A stretch of 64,000 nt of DNA from the NCBI RefSeq assembly GCF_018342065.1, contig NZ_JAFDOE010000007.1, forward strand, positions 127,350-191,349, written 5' to 3'. Positions 10,356-21,102 of the stretch are shown piece by piece. The translations under genes and the position numbers were made by a program. The notes beneath the pieces are model-generated. The model saw nothing but the letters and a program-made list of their open reading frames with translations. It did no database searches and was not told the origin of the DNA. Position 1 is the first letter of the stretch. Each line of letters starts with the position of its first letter. Source of the DNA: Citrobacter sp. FP75. Its GTDB lineage: Bacteria; Pseudomonadota; Gammaproteobacteria; Enterobacterales; Enterobacteriaceae.

Positions 10356-11372
10356 ATGCAGAAGAAATCGATTTACGTTGCCTATACCGGCGGTACCATC
10401 GGTATGCAGCGCTCAGAACAAGGTTACATTCCCGTTTCCGGCCATCTTCAGCGCCAGCTGGCATTGATGCCTGAATTCCACCGCCCCGAGATGCCTGACT
10501 TCACCATTCACGAATACGTTCCGCTGATGGATTCCTCCGATATGACACCAGAAGACTGGCAGCATATTGCGGCAGATATTAAAGCGCACTACGACGAATA
10601 TGATGGTTTTGTTATCCTGCACGGCACCGATACTATGGCGTTCACCGCCTCGGCGCTCTCGTTCATGCTGGAGAATCTGGGTAAACCGGTTATTGTGACA
10701 GGGTCACAAATTCCGCTGGCAGAGCTACGCTCAGACGGACAAATCAATTTGCTGAATGCGTTGTACGTAGCAGCCAATTATCCAATCAATGAAGTCACGC
10801 TGTTTTTCAACAATCGATTGTATCGCGGCAACCGCACCACCAAGGCGCACGCCGACGGATTTGACGCTTTCGCCTCGCCCAACCTTGCGCCCTTGCTCGA
10901 AGCGGGGATCCACATCCGCCGTCTGGGAACGCCACCAGCGCCACACGGTGCGGGTGAGTTGATTGTGCACCCTATTACCCCACAGCCAATTGGCGTGGTC
11001 ACCATTTATCCGGGGATTTCCGCTGACGTGGTGCGTAACTTCCTGCGCCAGCCGGTCAAAGCGTTAATACTGCGTTCCTACGGCGTGGGTAATGCCCCGC
11101 AAAATAAGGAGTTCCTGAAGGAGCTTGAGGATGCCAGTTCGCGCGGTATTGTGGTGGTGAACCTCACCCAGTGTATGTCCGGCAAGGTAAACATGGGCGG
11201 TTATGCAACCGGGAATGCCTTAGCGCATGCGGGCGTGATTGGCGGCGCGGATATGACTGTCGAAGCCACGCTCACCAAGCTGCATTATTTACTGAGCCAG
11301 GGACTGGACACACAGGCGATTCGCACGGCGATGACGCAAAACCTGCGTGGCGAACTCACGCCGGACGAGTAA
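10356..11372 (+). CDS. ansA: L-asparaginase I (cytoplasmic)
   Basis: AnsA hydrolyses L-asparagine to aspartate and ammonia in the cytoplasm. The two asparaginase threonine signatures are visible: YTGGTIGM near the N terminus and HGTDTMAF near residues 88-95. There is no signal peptide, which fits type I and not the periplasmic type II. The 338-residue length equals that of E. coli AnsA. pncA follows after 8 bases, so the two are an operon. Confidence 0.97.
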   Translation: MQKKSIYVAYTGGTIGMQRSEQGYIPVSGHLQRQLALMPEFHRPEMPDFTIHEYVPLMDSSDMTPEDWQHIAADIKAHYDEYDGFVILHGTDTMAFTASALSFMLENLGKPVIVTGSQIPLAELRSDGQINLLNALYVAANYPINEVTLFFNNRLYRGNRTTKAHADGFDAFASPNLAPLLEAGIHIRRLGTPPAPHGAGELIVHPITPQPIGVVTIYPGISADVVRNFLRQPVKALILRSYGVGNAPQNKEFLKELEDASSRGIVVVNLTQCMSGKVNMGGYATGNALAHAGVIGGADMTVEATLTKLHYLLSQGLDTQAIRTAMTQNLRGELTPDE

Positions 11373-11380
11373 ATGAGTCG

Positions 11381-12025
11381 ATGACAATGACCCGAGCATT
11401 ATTGCTGGTTGATTTACAAAACGACTTTTGTGCCGGTGGCGCCCTCGCCGTCCCGCAGGGTGACAGCACAATCGATATTGCCAACCGCCTGATTGACTGG
11501 TGCGATACGCGTGGCGATACCGTGGTCGCCAGTCTGGACTGGCACCCGGCTAATCACGGCAGCTTCGCCAGTCAGCATCAGGTTGCCCCCTACAGCCAGG
11601 GGCAACTCGACGGTCTGGCGCAAACCTTCTGGCCCGATCACTGCGTGCAAAACAGCGAAGGCGCTGCCCTGCATCCCCTGCTGAACCAGCGTGCGATTAC
11701 TCAAACGTTCACTAAGGGTGAGAACCCGCTGGTCGACAGCTACAGTGCGTTTTTTGATAACGGTCGCCGTCAGGCTACTGCGCTGAATGCGTGGCTTCAG
11801 CAACATCGTATTTCTGAGCTCATCATCATGGGGCTGGCAACCGACTATTGCGTCAAATTTACCGTCCTTGATGCGCTGGATCTGGGCTATACCGTCAATG
11901 TGATTACCGACGGCTGCCGTGGCGTCAATATTCAGCCGCAGGACAGTGCACACGCTTTTATGGAAATGGCGGCGGCGGGTGCGACGCTGTATACCCTGGC
12001 AGACTGGCTGGAAACCCAGCCGTAA
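11381..12025 (+). CDS. pncA: Nicotinamidase
   Basis: PncA deamidates nicotinamide to nicotinate for the NAD salvage pathway. The isochorismatase-fold triad is visible: Asp in LLLVDLQND, Lys in FTKGENP and Cys in GLATDYCVKF. The metal-site histidines lie in DWHPANHGSF. The start at ATG 11381 gives 214 residues, one more than E. coli; ATG 11387 is possible. The open frame further upstream runs back into ansA in a different frame and is not coding. Confidence 0.96.
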   Translation: MTMTRALLLVDLQNDFCAGGALAVPQGDSTIDIANRLIDWCDTRGDTVVASLDWHPANHGSFASQHQVAPYSQGQLDGLAQTFWPDHCVQNSEGAALHPLLNQRAITQTFTKGENPLVDSYSAFFDNGRRQATALNAWLQQHRISELIIMGLATDYCVKFTVLDALDLGYTVNVITDGCRGVNIQPQDSAHAFMEMAAAGATLYTLADWLETQP

Positions 12026-12031
12026 GTGACA

Positions 12032-12053
12032 CCGACAGGGTCACTCCTGTCGG
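12032..12053. terminator. Stem-loop between convergent pncA and ydjE
   Basis: CCGACAGG and CCTGTCGG form a perfect 8-base stem with a 6-base loop. There is no T-run on either side, so termination is likely partial or Rho-assisted. The position between two convergent stops supports a transcript-end role. Confidence 0.5.
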
Positions 12054-12062
12054 CGCGTCATC

Positions 12063-13421
12063 TCAGACCAGCGTTGAAATGTCTTCCAGCGAAACTTTAC
12101 GTGTTTCGACGCCAAAACAAAAAAGAATCAACGCGCAAAACACCAGTATTACACCTAGCACAATAAAGACCGTAATCGAGCCGTAGCGTGTCAACAGAAT
12201 AGCGACGCCATAAGGCGTGAACACCGCCACAATCCTTCCCACAGCATTCACAAAACCCGATCCCCGCAATCTGAGGTGCGTAGGCCACAGTTCCGGAACA
12301 TACACCGCAGAAGCAAAGCAAACATACATATACAGAAAAAAGATCATCACCAGCCCGTAGCTCAGAATAGCCCACTCTTCGGTTTGAACCGAATAGAAGT
12401 ATCCGAGCATCGCGATAATAATCAGCAAGAATGAACCAAATAATCGCCGGGGAAAACGATCGATGATCAGCGCGGCAATAAATATCCCAACCGGCGCGCC
12501 AATCATAATTATCGCGGTCATAAAGATGGATTTTGTCACATCGATTCCCGAATTAACAAAAATCGTCGGGATCCATACCGTAATTGTATAGAGCGAAATA
12601 TTCATCGCGATAAGCACGGTGATCGCCACCAGCGTACAGCGCAACATCGGCCCCTTCAGCAATAGCCAGAATGAACCACTTTCCGAGCTTAAGTCCGCCG
12701 TCAGGCAATCGCTCTGGCAGGAAGGTAAGGTGATATTTTTCTCTTTCTCAATTTGCGATTCCACCTGTAAAAGGTGTTTTTCAGCCTCGCTTCTCTGCCC
12801 TTTGCCAGCCAGCCAGCGAGGAGATTCAATAAAGTACTTGCCGGACAAATACCATGCCAACAGCATAGCTGCGCCGCCGAGCAGAAACATCACCCGCCAG
12901 CTTAAAAAAGTAATGACCACAACACCAATTGCCGCCGATAACATTGGCGACCAGTTGCCGACAAACGACAGGCGGGCAGACCACTTCCCGCGCACCGCAG
13001 GCGGAATAAATTCGGTAAATGAGGCATAACCTACCATAATTAGCGCCCCCATTCCGGTCCCCATCAGGCAACGGAAAAAGATAAGCCAGTACATGTTGGG
13101 TACAAAAGTAGCCGCGCAGGCAGAGACCCCGACGATCAGCAAATTGATGCGGAATGCTTTGCGTCTACCGAAATAATCACCAATAAAGCCACCGGTCAGT
13201 GAGCCGATAAAGTAGCCAAACATCAACGCTGAGGTAAATGCGGCGTTGAGATAATTATTTGACCAACTGGTACTGACTAATTTTGCCAATACCACATTCC
13301 CGGAATAGCTGAGAAAACCGGTGACTAATAAACTAAAACTAATAATGCCGAAAATACGAAAATGAAACCGAGATAAGGGTAAGCGATCTAATCTTGCGCC
13401 GATAGGGTCACATTGTTCCAT
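12063..13421 (-). CDS. ydjE: MFS transporter YdjE
   Basis: This is a 452-residue, 12-helix major facilitator transporter of the sugar/organic acid porter group; the substrate is unknown. The family motif between helices 2 and 3 is present as GGFIGDYFGRRKAF, and ESPRWLAGKG marks the helix 6-7 loop typical of sugar porters. It is similar to YdjK at 18323 (both begin MEQ and share a LDRLP stretch), so the cluster holds two related importers. It is last in the ydj run, downstream of the repressor gene ydjF. Confidence 0.93.
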   Translation of the reverse strand: MEQCDPIGARLDRLPLSRFHFRIFGIISFSLLVTGFLSYSGNVVLAKLVSTSWSNNYLNAAFTSALMFGYFIGSLTGGFIGDYFGRRKAFRINLLIVGVSACAATFVPNMYWLIFFRCLMGTGMGALIMVGYASFTEFIPPAVRGKWSARLSFVGNWSPMLSAAIGVVVITFLSWRVMFLLGGAAMLLAWYLSGKYFIESPRWLAGKGQRSEAEKHLLQVESQIEKEKNITLPSCQSDCLTADLSSESGSFWLLLKGPMLRCTLVAITVLIAMNISLYTITVWIPTIFVNSGIDVTKSIFMTAIIMIGAPVGIFIAALIIDRFPRRLFGSFLLIIIAMLGYFYSVQTEEWAILSYGLVMIFFLYMYVCFASAVYVPELWPTHLRLRGSGFVNAVGRIVAVFTPYGVAILLTRYGSITVFIVLGVILVFCALILFCFGVETRKVSLEDISTLV

Positions 13422-13560
13422 CTGGATGCCTCAAATTCAGCTAAATAGAAAGTATGGTGATCGCGGCAGAAGCAATTTTGCCGCGCCATCCATCATCATT
13501 AGATTCTTATGGCATTATCCAGGTGCAAACTAAAATAACATCACACGACCCACGTTAAAA

Positions 13561-14319
13561 TTAATAAATGAGTTGAATATTATTCTCTTTGCAAAATGCA
13601 ATCCACTCTGCACCCGGTGCCTTATTAGTTATAAGGTAATTAATATGGCTAAAGTCCGCGAGCTGGACGAAAGCTTTACGATCAAATTTTGAGTGATCAA
13701 CCAACAGAGCCACCTCGGTCGCCTGACGAATCATAGTTTTTTTTATTTCCGCTTCCGCTTCGTTGGAGTCAAGAGCCCCGCTCTGCATGTCCAGACCTTT
13801 GCAGCTCATCACCATGATATCAACATGATAGCGGCTGATGATCTCCTTGGTGATCCTTCCCTGCAGCGACAGCGTATTCTTATTCAACTCACCGCCAGTA
13901 GAAACAACGTTAATTTCCGACTGCGCCAGTTCATGAAATGCTTCAGCCGAATTGGTGAGCAGCGTCAGATCGTTTCTTTCCTTCAACAGCTTTAATAATT
14001 CCATCGCTGTACTGCTGGAGTCAGCAGCCATTGTGGTCTTATTTTTAATAAACGGTAATGCATTACGGGCAATAATCTGCTTCTCTTCAAAAAAAGACTT
14101 TGCACGTTTATAAAAATGAATATTGTCGGCCAACGCGGTAGTGTTGAGCACCGCACCGCCATATGTTCGGGTCAAAAAACCTTCATCTTCCAGCTTTTCC
14201 AGATCGCGGCGAATTGTTTCCTCAGTCACCTGAAAGATTGAACTTAAATTAGATACCGCCACTTTCTTATCATTAGCCACCATTTGCTTAATGGCCTGAA
14301 TCCTGTCTTTTGCCGCCAC
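13561..14319 (-). CDS. ydjF: DeoR-family transcriptional repressor YdjF
   Basis: This is a DeoR-type regulator with an N-terminal helix-turn-helix (VSNLSSIFQVTEETIRRDLE) and a C-terminal sugar-phosphate sensing domain (ADSSST, NSAEA, STGGELN motifs). It most likely represses the surrounding ydj catabolic genes in response to a phosphorylated intermediate. I use the GTG at 14319 because it gives 252 residues as in E. coli and has a GAGG site just upstream; the longer frame upstream has no such support. Confidence 0.92.
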   Translation of the reverse strand: MAAKDRIQAIKQMVANDKKVAVSNLSSIFQVTEETIRRDLEKLEDEGFLTRTYGGAVLNTTALADNIHFYKRAKSFFEEKQIIARNALPFIKNKTTMAADSSSTAMELLKLLKERNDLTLLTNSAEAFHELAQSEINVVSTGGELNKNTLSLQGRITKEIISRYHVDIMVMSCKGLDMQSGALDSNEAEAEIKKTMIRQATEVALLVDHSKFDRKAFVQLADFSHINYLITNKAPGAEWIAFCKENNIQLIY

Positions 14320-14455
14320 GATGACACCTCTGTTTCCTGCAAAGTAATAATAAGACCCAAGTATCGCACAGGCTATGTTTATTTTCAAAAGAACATGTCT
14401 GAATCACAGATTTTAGTGCTATTTTACACAGAAACAGAGGTCAATCCCATCTCGC

Positions 14456-15439
14456 TTATTTTATATCCAACGCCTCAGCCATTCGTCTCATCAATAGTGA
14501 ATCGTCATCCGTTAATACGATAGTCAGCGCCTCAACATTCTCACGAACCTGCTCTGGCGCGGTTGCGCCGCTCAGTAAGGTGATTAAATCGCTTTGCTTT
14601 AATATCCACGCCAGAGCCAACGCGGGGATCGTACAGCGATACTTTTCACACAACGGCTGCCACCGTTCGAGCATATCAATCACTCGCAGCATGTTTTCCC
14701 GCTGAAACCAAACTTTGTTAGCCCGCGCACCGCCGGGAACATAATCCCGGGCGATAGTTCCGGTCAACAGACCCTGCTCAAGCGGAGAATAGACCTGCAC
14801 GATAATGCCATTCTGCTGGCATAACGGCAGCAGTTCAGCTTCCAGCGCGCGGTCAAGAATGCTGTACTTGGCCTGCACGATATCCAGTTCACCGTGTTTG
14901 AGATACTCCTTAATGTGCCCGGCATCCACGTTCGCCGCGCCAATAGAACGGATTTTACCCTCTTTCTTTAGTGCATTCAGCGTGTCCACTGTTTCCGCAA
15001 TCGGCGTAAAACAGGGCTCAACCGACTGCCAGTGGGTCATATAGATATCAATACTCTCGATGCCCAGTCTCAGCAGGCTGGCATCCACCTCTTCGCGAAT
15101 CGACTCGGACGTAAGATTTTTGTACAGCTGGCGGTCACCCACTTTGTTAAACAGGCTGCCTGTTCTCTCCCAGACGATGCCGCATTTAGTTTCAACAACG
15201 ATATCGTTACGAGGCAGCTTTTTCAGCGCCTGCCCGACAATCACTTCACTGTTGCCGAAGTTGTAGCCAGGCGCGGTATCAATCAAATTAATGCCGCAGC
15301 GATGCGCCTCCACAATGGTGTCGATGCAAATCTGCAGGTCGAGATCGCCGTTCCATGCCGGGCCGCCGCCAATGGCCCATGTGCCTAATCCCATGCGAGA
15401 AAGCGTAATGTCCGTACTGCCTAAAGGAATCATTTTCAT
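14456..15439 (-). CDS. ydjG: Aldo-keto reductase YdjG
   Basis: YdjG is an aldo-keto reductase; the E. coli protein reduces methylglyoxal with NADH in vitro, but the setting points to a sugar or polyol intermediate. The barrel motifs are clear: MGLGTWAIGG, the catalytic Asp and Tyr in LIDTAPGYNFGNSE, the Lys in ETKCG, and the His of MTHWQS. The 327-residue length is close to E. coli. It starts 9 bases after the ydjH stop, within the operon. Confidence 0.93.
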   Translation of the reverse strand: MKMIPLGSTDITLSRMGLGTWAIGGGPAWNGDLDLQICIDTIVEAHRCGINLIDTAPGYNFGNSEVIVGQALKKLPRNDIVVETKCGIVWERTGSLFNKVGDRQLYKNLTSESIREEVDASLLRLGIESIDIYMTHWQSVEPCFTPIAETVDTLNALKKEGKIRSIGAANVDAGHIKEYLKHGELDIVQAKYSILDRALEAELLPLCQQNGIIVQVYSPLEQGLLTGTIARDYVPGGARANKVWFQRENMLRVIDMLERWQPLCEKYRCTIPALALAWILKQSDLITLLSGATAPEQVRENVEALTIVLTDDDSLLMRRMAEALDIK

Positions 15440-15448
15440 CTGCTGCTA

Positions 15449-16396
15449 TTACCCTTCATATTCATCGAGAAGTTGTTCAACCAGCTTTCTGCTCTTCACG
15501 CCCGTCGTGGCCCCCACGCTCAGAACCGATATCGCGGCCGTTGCGTTAGCAAACAGCGCGCACTCACGCAGTGTTTTGCCTTCAAGCAGCGCGGAGATAA
15601 ATCCCGAAGCAAAATTATCCCCTGCACCGATAGTGTCGATAGCGGTAATTCCCGAAACGGCCGGAACCTCTATTTTCATATCGGAACGCTTGATAAAGCA
15701 GCCTCTCTTACCAGTCTTAATCACTACCGTCTTCACGCCGCAGCTCAAAAAAATGTCGGCAATTTCATCCAGAGTCCCTTTCCCGGTGAGCAGTTTTGCC
15801 TCTTCAAAATTAGGAAATAAGTAATCCACGTAGCTCAACGCCTCGCGGATGTCGTCCAGCGTTTCATTCAGTCGCGGTTTAATCATATCGGCGCAGATAA
15901 TTAGCTTATGCGCTTTCGCCTGAGTGAAAATAGCTGTTAACGCTTTACCGTCCAGCAAGGGACTATTAAAGATGCTTGCCAGCGACAGCAGCTTCACCTG
16001 CGAGAAACGCTCAAAATCAACATCGTTTATATTCAGCTTCCATAGGCTGCCATTACGGTTAGTCACAAAAGTACGCTCACCATCGGCTGTGACTAAACCC
16101 ACGTTAATGGAAGTATCAATTTCAGAATCCTGCTTCAGACTCTGAATATCAATATTCTCCCGACGACAGTGGTCGAGAATAAAATGACCTGCTGCATCAG
16201 CACCTACCCGACTCATTAGCGTTGTACGATGACCGAGACGAGAAATAATAGTCGCTTCATTAATCGCATCTCCCCCGGTGGTCATAGCAATACGTTCCAA
16301 CGGATAAGAATCTACATCAAAGATATTTTTACTTACCGGCTGCAAGGGAATATCAACAATAGCTGCCCCTATACAAATAACCTCGATATTATCCAT
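15449..16396 (-). CDS. ydjH: PfkB-family sugar kinase YdjH
   Basis: This is a PfkB/ribokinase-family kinase expected to phosphorylate the carbohydrate handled by this cluster. The two family signatures are present: the N-terminal TTGGDAINEA region and the C-terminal AIDTIGAGDNFASGF, whose Asp is the catalytic base. Starting at ATG 16396 (MDNIEVICIG) gives 315 residues as in E. coli; the 10 residues upstream of it read through the junction with ydjI. It starts 4 bases after the ydjI stop, so the two are tightly coupled. Confidence 0.93.
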   Translation of the reverse strand: MDNIEVICIGAAIVDIPLQPVSKNIFDVDSYPLERIAMTTGGDAINEATIISRLGHRTTLMSRVGADAAGHFILDHCRRENIDIQSLKQDSEIDTSINVGLVTADGERTFVTNRNGSLWKLNINDVDFERFSQVKLLSLASIFNSPLLDGKALTAIFTQAKAHKLIICADMIKPRLNETLDDIREALSYVDYLFPNFEEAKLLTGKGTLDEIADIFLSCGVKTVVIKTGKRGCFIKRSDMKIEVPAVSGITAIDTIGAGDNFASGFISALLEGKTLRECALFANATAAISVLSVGATTGVKSRKLVEQLLDEYEG

Positions 16397-16400
16397 GTTG

Positions 16401-17261
<861 letters not shown>

Positions 17262-18305
17262 TTAATGGTTAACTTTAATAACGCCTTTAATAATTTCGCG
17301 TTTGTTATTAACGGATTCATCAAACGCGCGCTGAACATCTTCATAATCATAAATATGCGTCACCATCGACTTCACATCGAAACGACCGGAGGAGATGGCT
17401 TCAATAGTAACCGGGTAGCGGTTGGCATAACGGAAAACGGTCTGAATTGAGACCTCACGGTTAATTTTGAGGAAATTAATCGCCGAATCTCCGGGCACCG
17501 TACCGACGATCATGATTTTTCCGCCGCGCATCACCAGATACGGGGTCTGTTTAACGGTGATTGCCGAACCTGCAGTTTCAAAAACAATGTCGGCCCCCAT
17601 ATCGCCCGCGAACTGCTGACAGCATGCGACCGTATCCTCTTTTGCTCCGTTGATGACGGTCATTGCGCCAAGCTGTTCGGCTATTGCGAGGCGTTTTTCC
17701 AGTACATCAACCACCGCAATATCGGTTGCACCCAGGTATTTACAGGCTTGCAGGGTCATTAAGCCGATACAGCCAGCCCCCAGAATGACGATTTTCTTAC
17801 CCGGTTTAACATCTGCCAGCATTGCGGCATGCATCCCCACAGCAGCAGGTTCTACCAGCGCCCCTTCCATGGTGTCCATGTTGTCGGGTAGCTTGTAAGT
17901 GAAACTCTCCGGGTGGCATAGATAGTGGGTTAGCGCGCCGCGATAATTTGGCTGCGTGGCCATAAAATCGACGTCCGGGCAGATGTTGTATTTACCCTCG
18001 AGGCAGTAGCGGCAGTGACCACACGGCACGCCCGGCTCAATATTAACCCGGTCACCCGGTTTAAATTTGGTCACGAGGTTCCCTATCGCCACCACCGTAC
18101 CGGCGCATTCATGCCCGAGACCAATTTCCTGGTTTGGATCTTTCGGCGGAATAAAAGGACCAGATTCAAAACCATGCACATCTGAGCCGCAAATACCAAC
18201 ATATTCAATTTTAATCAGAACTTCATGTTCTTTCGGTATAGGCATATCGGCAGCGATAATTTTCATCGTGCCCGGCGTTTTTAATATCGCTTTTGAATTT
18301 TGCAT
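17262..18305 (-). CDS. ydjJ: Zinc-dependent alcohol/polyol dehydrogenase YdjJ
   Basis: This is a sorbitol-dehydrogenase-like medium-chain dehydrogenase that oxidises a sugar alcohol or similar with NAD. The catalytic zinc ligands are seen in GICGSDVHGF and GLGHECAG. The structural-zinc cysteines are in PCGHCRYCLEGKYNIC, and the dinucleotide motif is GAGCIG. The start is ATG 18305 (MQNSKAIL), with a GGGAAAGAG site upstream; this gives 347 residues as in E. coli. It lies 17 bases after ydjK. Confidence 0.92.
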   Translation of the reverse strand: MQNSKAILKTPGTMKIIAADMPIPKEHEVLIKIEYVGICGSDVHGFESGPFIPPKDPNQEIGLGHECAGTVVAIGNLVTKFKPGDRVNIEPGVPCGHCRYCLEGKYNICPDVDFMATQPNYRGALTHYLCHPESFTYKLPDNMDTMEGALVEPAAVGMHAAMLADVKPGKKIVILGAGCIGLMTLQACKYLGATDIAVVDVLEKRLAIAEQLGAMTVINGAKEDTVACCQQFAGDMGADIVFETAGSAITVKQTPYLVMRGGKIMIVGTVPGDSAINFLKINREVSIQTVFRYANRYPVTIEAISSGRFDVKSMVTHIYDYEDVQRAFDESVNNKREIIKGVIKVNH

Positions 18306-18322
18306 TCTCTTTCCCGTCAATA

Positions 18323-19702
18323 TTATTTGCTGGTAACTGCATCAATGCCTAGACTTTCGACAGAGACGCCTTTGGTTTCAATTCCGATAGTTGCAATGGC
18401 GATAGCGACAATAATGGAGACAGCACCCAGTAGTACAAACACCCCCGTCACGCCGTAACCATTAAGCAATACCGCGACCGCATAAGGCGCGGCGATACCA
18501 CTGATGCGCCCTACCGCGTTGGCGAGTCCGGAGCCACGGAGTTTCGCTTCGGTCGGCCATATTTCCGGAACATAGACTGCCGAGGCATAGCAAACGTACA
18601 TATAAACAAAGGTAATCAGGAAGAAACCAATTAGCGTAATCAGCAACATACTGGTTTGCAGTGAATAGATATAACCCAGCACGGCAATTAACACTAATAA
18701 ACCCACGCCCATGGTCTTTCTCGGAATTTTATCCATTACCAGCATGGCAATAAAAATCCCAAACGGCGCGCCGAACATGCTCATGGTATTTAAGACAATG
18801 GAGTCTTTCAGATTAATACCCTGAGTCATAAATATTGTCGGTAGCCAGTTAATTAAGGTGTACTGCACTACGTTCATGGCGATCAAAACAAAGGAACCCA
18901 AAATAACCCGCTTCAGCAATACTCCTGTTAATAAGGCTGAATACGGAACAGAGCGCGGTTGTTTGCCATTATCTTCTATCACAACTGGCGGCAGTGGCTT
19001 ACCAGTCTGTCGAATGACACCTTCCTCAATTGCCTGCATCACCTTTTCAGCTTCCTGGTAGCGTCCGCGGGACTCCAGCCAGCGAGGTGACTCAGGGAAA
19101 CTGCGCCATGCAATAACAGTTGCAATAAGCGACAACACCGCCGGGATCAACAACTGCACGCGCCAGTTCCATTCGGCGCTGATAAGTGGCGTCAGCCCCA
19201 TCGCAATCAGTGAACAGAGCGGATAAGACCAGTTGCCGATAAACGAGACCCGACTGGACCAGGTACCACGATTTCTGCCAGGCATATATTCAGTGAACCC
19301 GGCAAATAAGGTCACCAATAGTGCGCCTAATCCCACCCCCATTACAAAACGACTGGCGATCAGGAAGGTCATATTTGGTGAAAACGCACCAACGATCATA
19401 GAAATAATATGAATCGATTCATACAGGATAAATGCGTTTTTACGCCCGGTTTTATCTCCGATAATTCCGCCAGCAAGCGCACCGATAAACATTCCCGCCG
19501 TCGTAATGGCGGAAAACGTGGCGGTGGTAGAGTTATCCGTCCAGCCGAGTTCTTTTAACTGTGCGAGAATTAATCCGCCAACGGCATTACTCCAGCAAAC
19601 CAGTAATCCGAAGGCGACCATGGCAAACATTGACGTGTGCCAGCGGCAGTCAGGCAGACGATCCAACCTGGCGCCACAGTGCGGTTTAGCTATTTGTTCC
19701 AT
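18323..19702 (-). CDS. ydjK: MFS transporter YdjK
   Basis: This 459-residue 12-helix major facilitator transporter has the loop motif GGIIGDKTGRKNAF and the ESPRWLESRG stretch of the sugar porter group. It probably imports the substrate of the ydj pathway. It is close in design to YdjE at 12063. It lies 26 bases downstream of ydjL in the minus-strand operon. Substrate unknown. Confidence 0.93.
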   Translation of the reverse strand: MEQIAKPHCGARLDRLPDCRWHTSMFAMVAFGLLVCWSNAVGGLILAQLKELGWTDNSTTATFSAITTAGMFIGALAGGIIGDKTGRKNAFILYESIHIISMIVGAFSPNMTFLIASRFVMGVGLGALLVTLFAGFTEYMPGRNRGTWSSRVSFIGNWSYPLCSLIAMGLTPLISAEWNWRVQLLIPAVLSLIATVIAWRSFPESPRWLESRGRYQEAEKVMQAIEEGVIRQTGKPLPPVVIEDNGKQPRSVPYSALLTGVLLKRVILGSFVLIAMNVVQYTLINWLPTIFMTQGINLKDSIVLNTMSMFGAPFGIFIAMLVMDKIPRKTMGVGLLVLIAVLGYIYSLQTSMLLITLIGFFLITFVYMYVCYASAVYVPEIWPTEAKLRGSGLANAVGRISGIAAPYAVAVLLNGYGVTGVFVLLGAVSIIVAIAIATIGIETKGVSVESLGIDAVTSK

Positions 19703-19728
19703 GCGATAACGTTCCTTTAATAAACATG

Positions 19729-20805
19729 CTATTCATCAAAGTCGTAAGTCATAATGACCTTAATCGCGGTCTTATCGACCATGGCGTCAAAACCTTCGCG
19801 CCATTGCGACAGGCCGATACGGTGAGTGATCATCGGTTTGACTTTGAGCGCGCCGCTGGCAAGCAGACGAATGGCGTTGCGCCAGGAAGTGGAATCGTAG
19901 GCCATATGACCAATGATGCTTTTATTCCACGCGGTGATGTCGTTAATGGAGAAGTCGAGAGGTTTAAAACCCATCCCCACGCGGACGACTTCACCGTTGG
20001 GACGCAGCATTTCGATAGATTGTTTCAGTGCAATATTGGCGCCGGAACATTCGATAACCAGCCCCAGATTGTCTTTACCGCAGATTTCCTGGCAACGAGC
20101 GACCACATCTTCGGTCGAACCGTTGACGACCGCCGTCGCCCCCATTTCTTTGGCTATGGGGAAACGCACCGCGACATCTTCTTCCAGCCCGACCATCACG
20201 ATATTAACGGCCCCCATAATGCGCGCCATTTGTACCGAAAAAAGTCCTAACGGACCGGTACCGAAAACCACTACATCCTGGCCGGGAAGAAATTTGGATT
20301 GTTGAGCGATAGATTTATAGGCATTGCAGATAGGGTCCAGCACCGCCGCCTCTTCATAATCAACGCCCAGTGGGATCTCCCATAGCGCATGGCGGTGAAT
20401 TTTGAGGATTTCGCCAGGCACCAGACAATATTTCGCAAACCCACCGCCCCAGGTATTGTTGTCCAGACCTAAATTCACCTTTTCTGTACAACAAAGAAAA
20501 TCACCCTGCTCGCAGGCAGGACATACGCCGCAAACGTGCCCGCTGTTGTCAGAAACTACTCGCTGGCCAACTTTCCAGTCCTTAACTTTATCGCCAACCT
20601 GCACAATTTGGCCGGCAAATTCGTGACCACGAATCGAATTGAACTGGTCGGATCCACTGTCGACATTGTAGTGTTTCATGTCCGCGCCGCAGATAGCTGC
20701 CGCCTTGATTTCAAGCACTACGTCATCCGGGCCGCATACCGGTTCCGGGACATCAATCATCTTGTAGCCGCCAAAGGCCTTGCCAAATCTTGCCAGTGCT
20801 TTCAT
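19729..20805 (-). CDS. ydjL: Zinc-dependent dehydrogenase YdjL
   Basis: This is a second sorbitol/threonine-dehydrogenase-like enzyme. The catalytic zinc ligands are in AICGADMKHY and RGHEFAG, structural cysteines are in GHVCGVCPACEQGDFLCC, and the NAD motif is GTGPLG. ATG 20805 (MKALARFGK) gives 358 residues, as in E. coli, and has AAGGAAAA upstream; the longer upstream frame is unsupported. It is first in the ydj operon, so the promoter should lie in 20806-21000. That stretch contains a one-sided CRP-like half site (TGTGATCTGAG, minus strand, near 20930). Confidence 0.92.
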   Translation of the reverse strand: MKALARFGKAFGGYKMIDVPEPVCGPDDVVLEIKAAAICGADMKHYNVDSGSDQFNSIRGHEFAGQIVQVGDKVKDWKVGQRVVSDNSGHVCGVCPACEQGDFLCCTEKVNLGLDNNTWGGGFAKYCLVPGEILKIHRHALWEIPLGVDYEEAAVLDPICNAYKSIAQQSKFLPGQDVVVFGTGPLGLFSVQMARIMGAVNIVMVGLEEDVAVRFPIAKEMGATAVVNGSTEDVVARCQEICGKDNLGLVIECSGANIALKQSIEMLRPNGEVVRVGMGFKPLDFSINDITAWNKSIIGHMAYDSTSWRNAIRLLASGALKVKPMITHRIGLSQWREGFDAMVDKTAIKVIMTYDFDE

Positions 20806-21102
20806 TGAATTTTCCTTTGTGTTTAGTTTTGCATCAGTGGGCATCATACTTGTCCATATAATTTCTGAGGTCAACACGAAATCTTTAAAACAAAGATTAT
20901 TATCTGCATTTCACAACTCAGATCACAAATAAATGCAAAGATGAATTGAAGCCCAAAGGCACGTTGCAGCCGCTTCGCTAAAAATGACGTGAACCCCTTC
21001 GCATTTTTCCTGTTATGAAACTGTTAACCTGCGAGTGCTGTTTTTTTCGCCACGCTATTTCCGTGGCGTGTTTGCTTGTTTAAATGTCAAAGAGGAACAC
21101 CG

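Noticed and set aside
20920-20940. Full CRP site upstream of the ydjL operon
   Set aside because: Only one half (TGTGA, minus strand) fits; the second half lacks TCACA, so I did not list it as a site.
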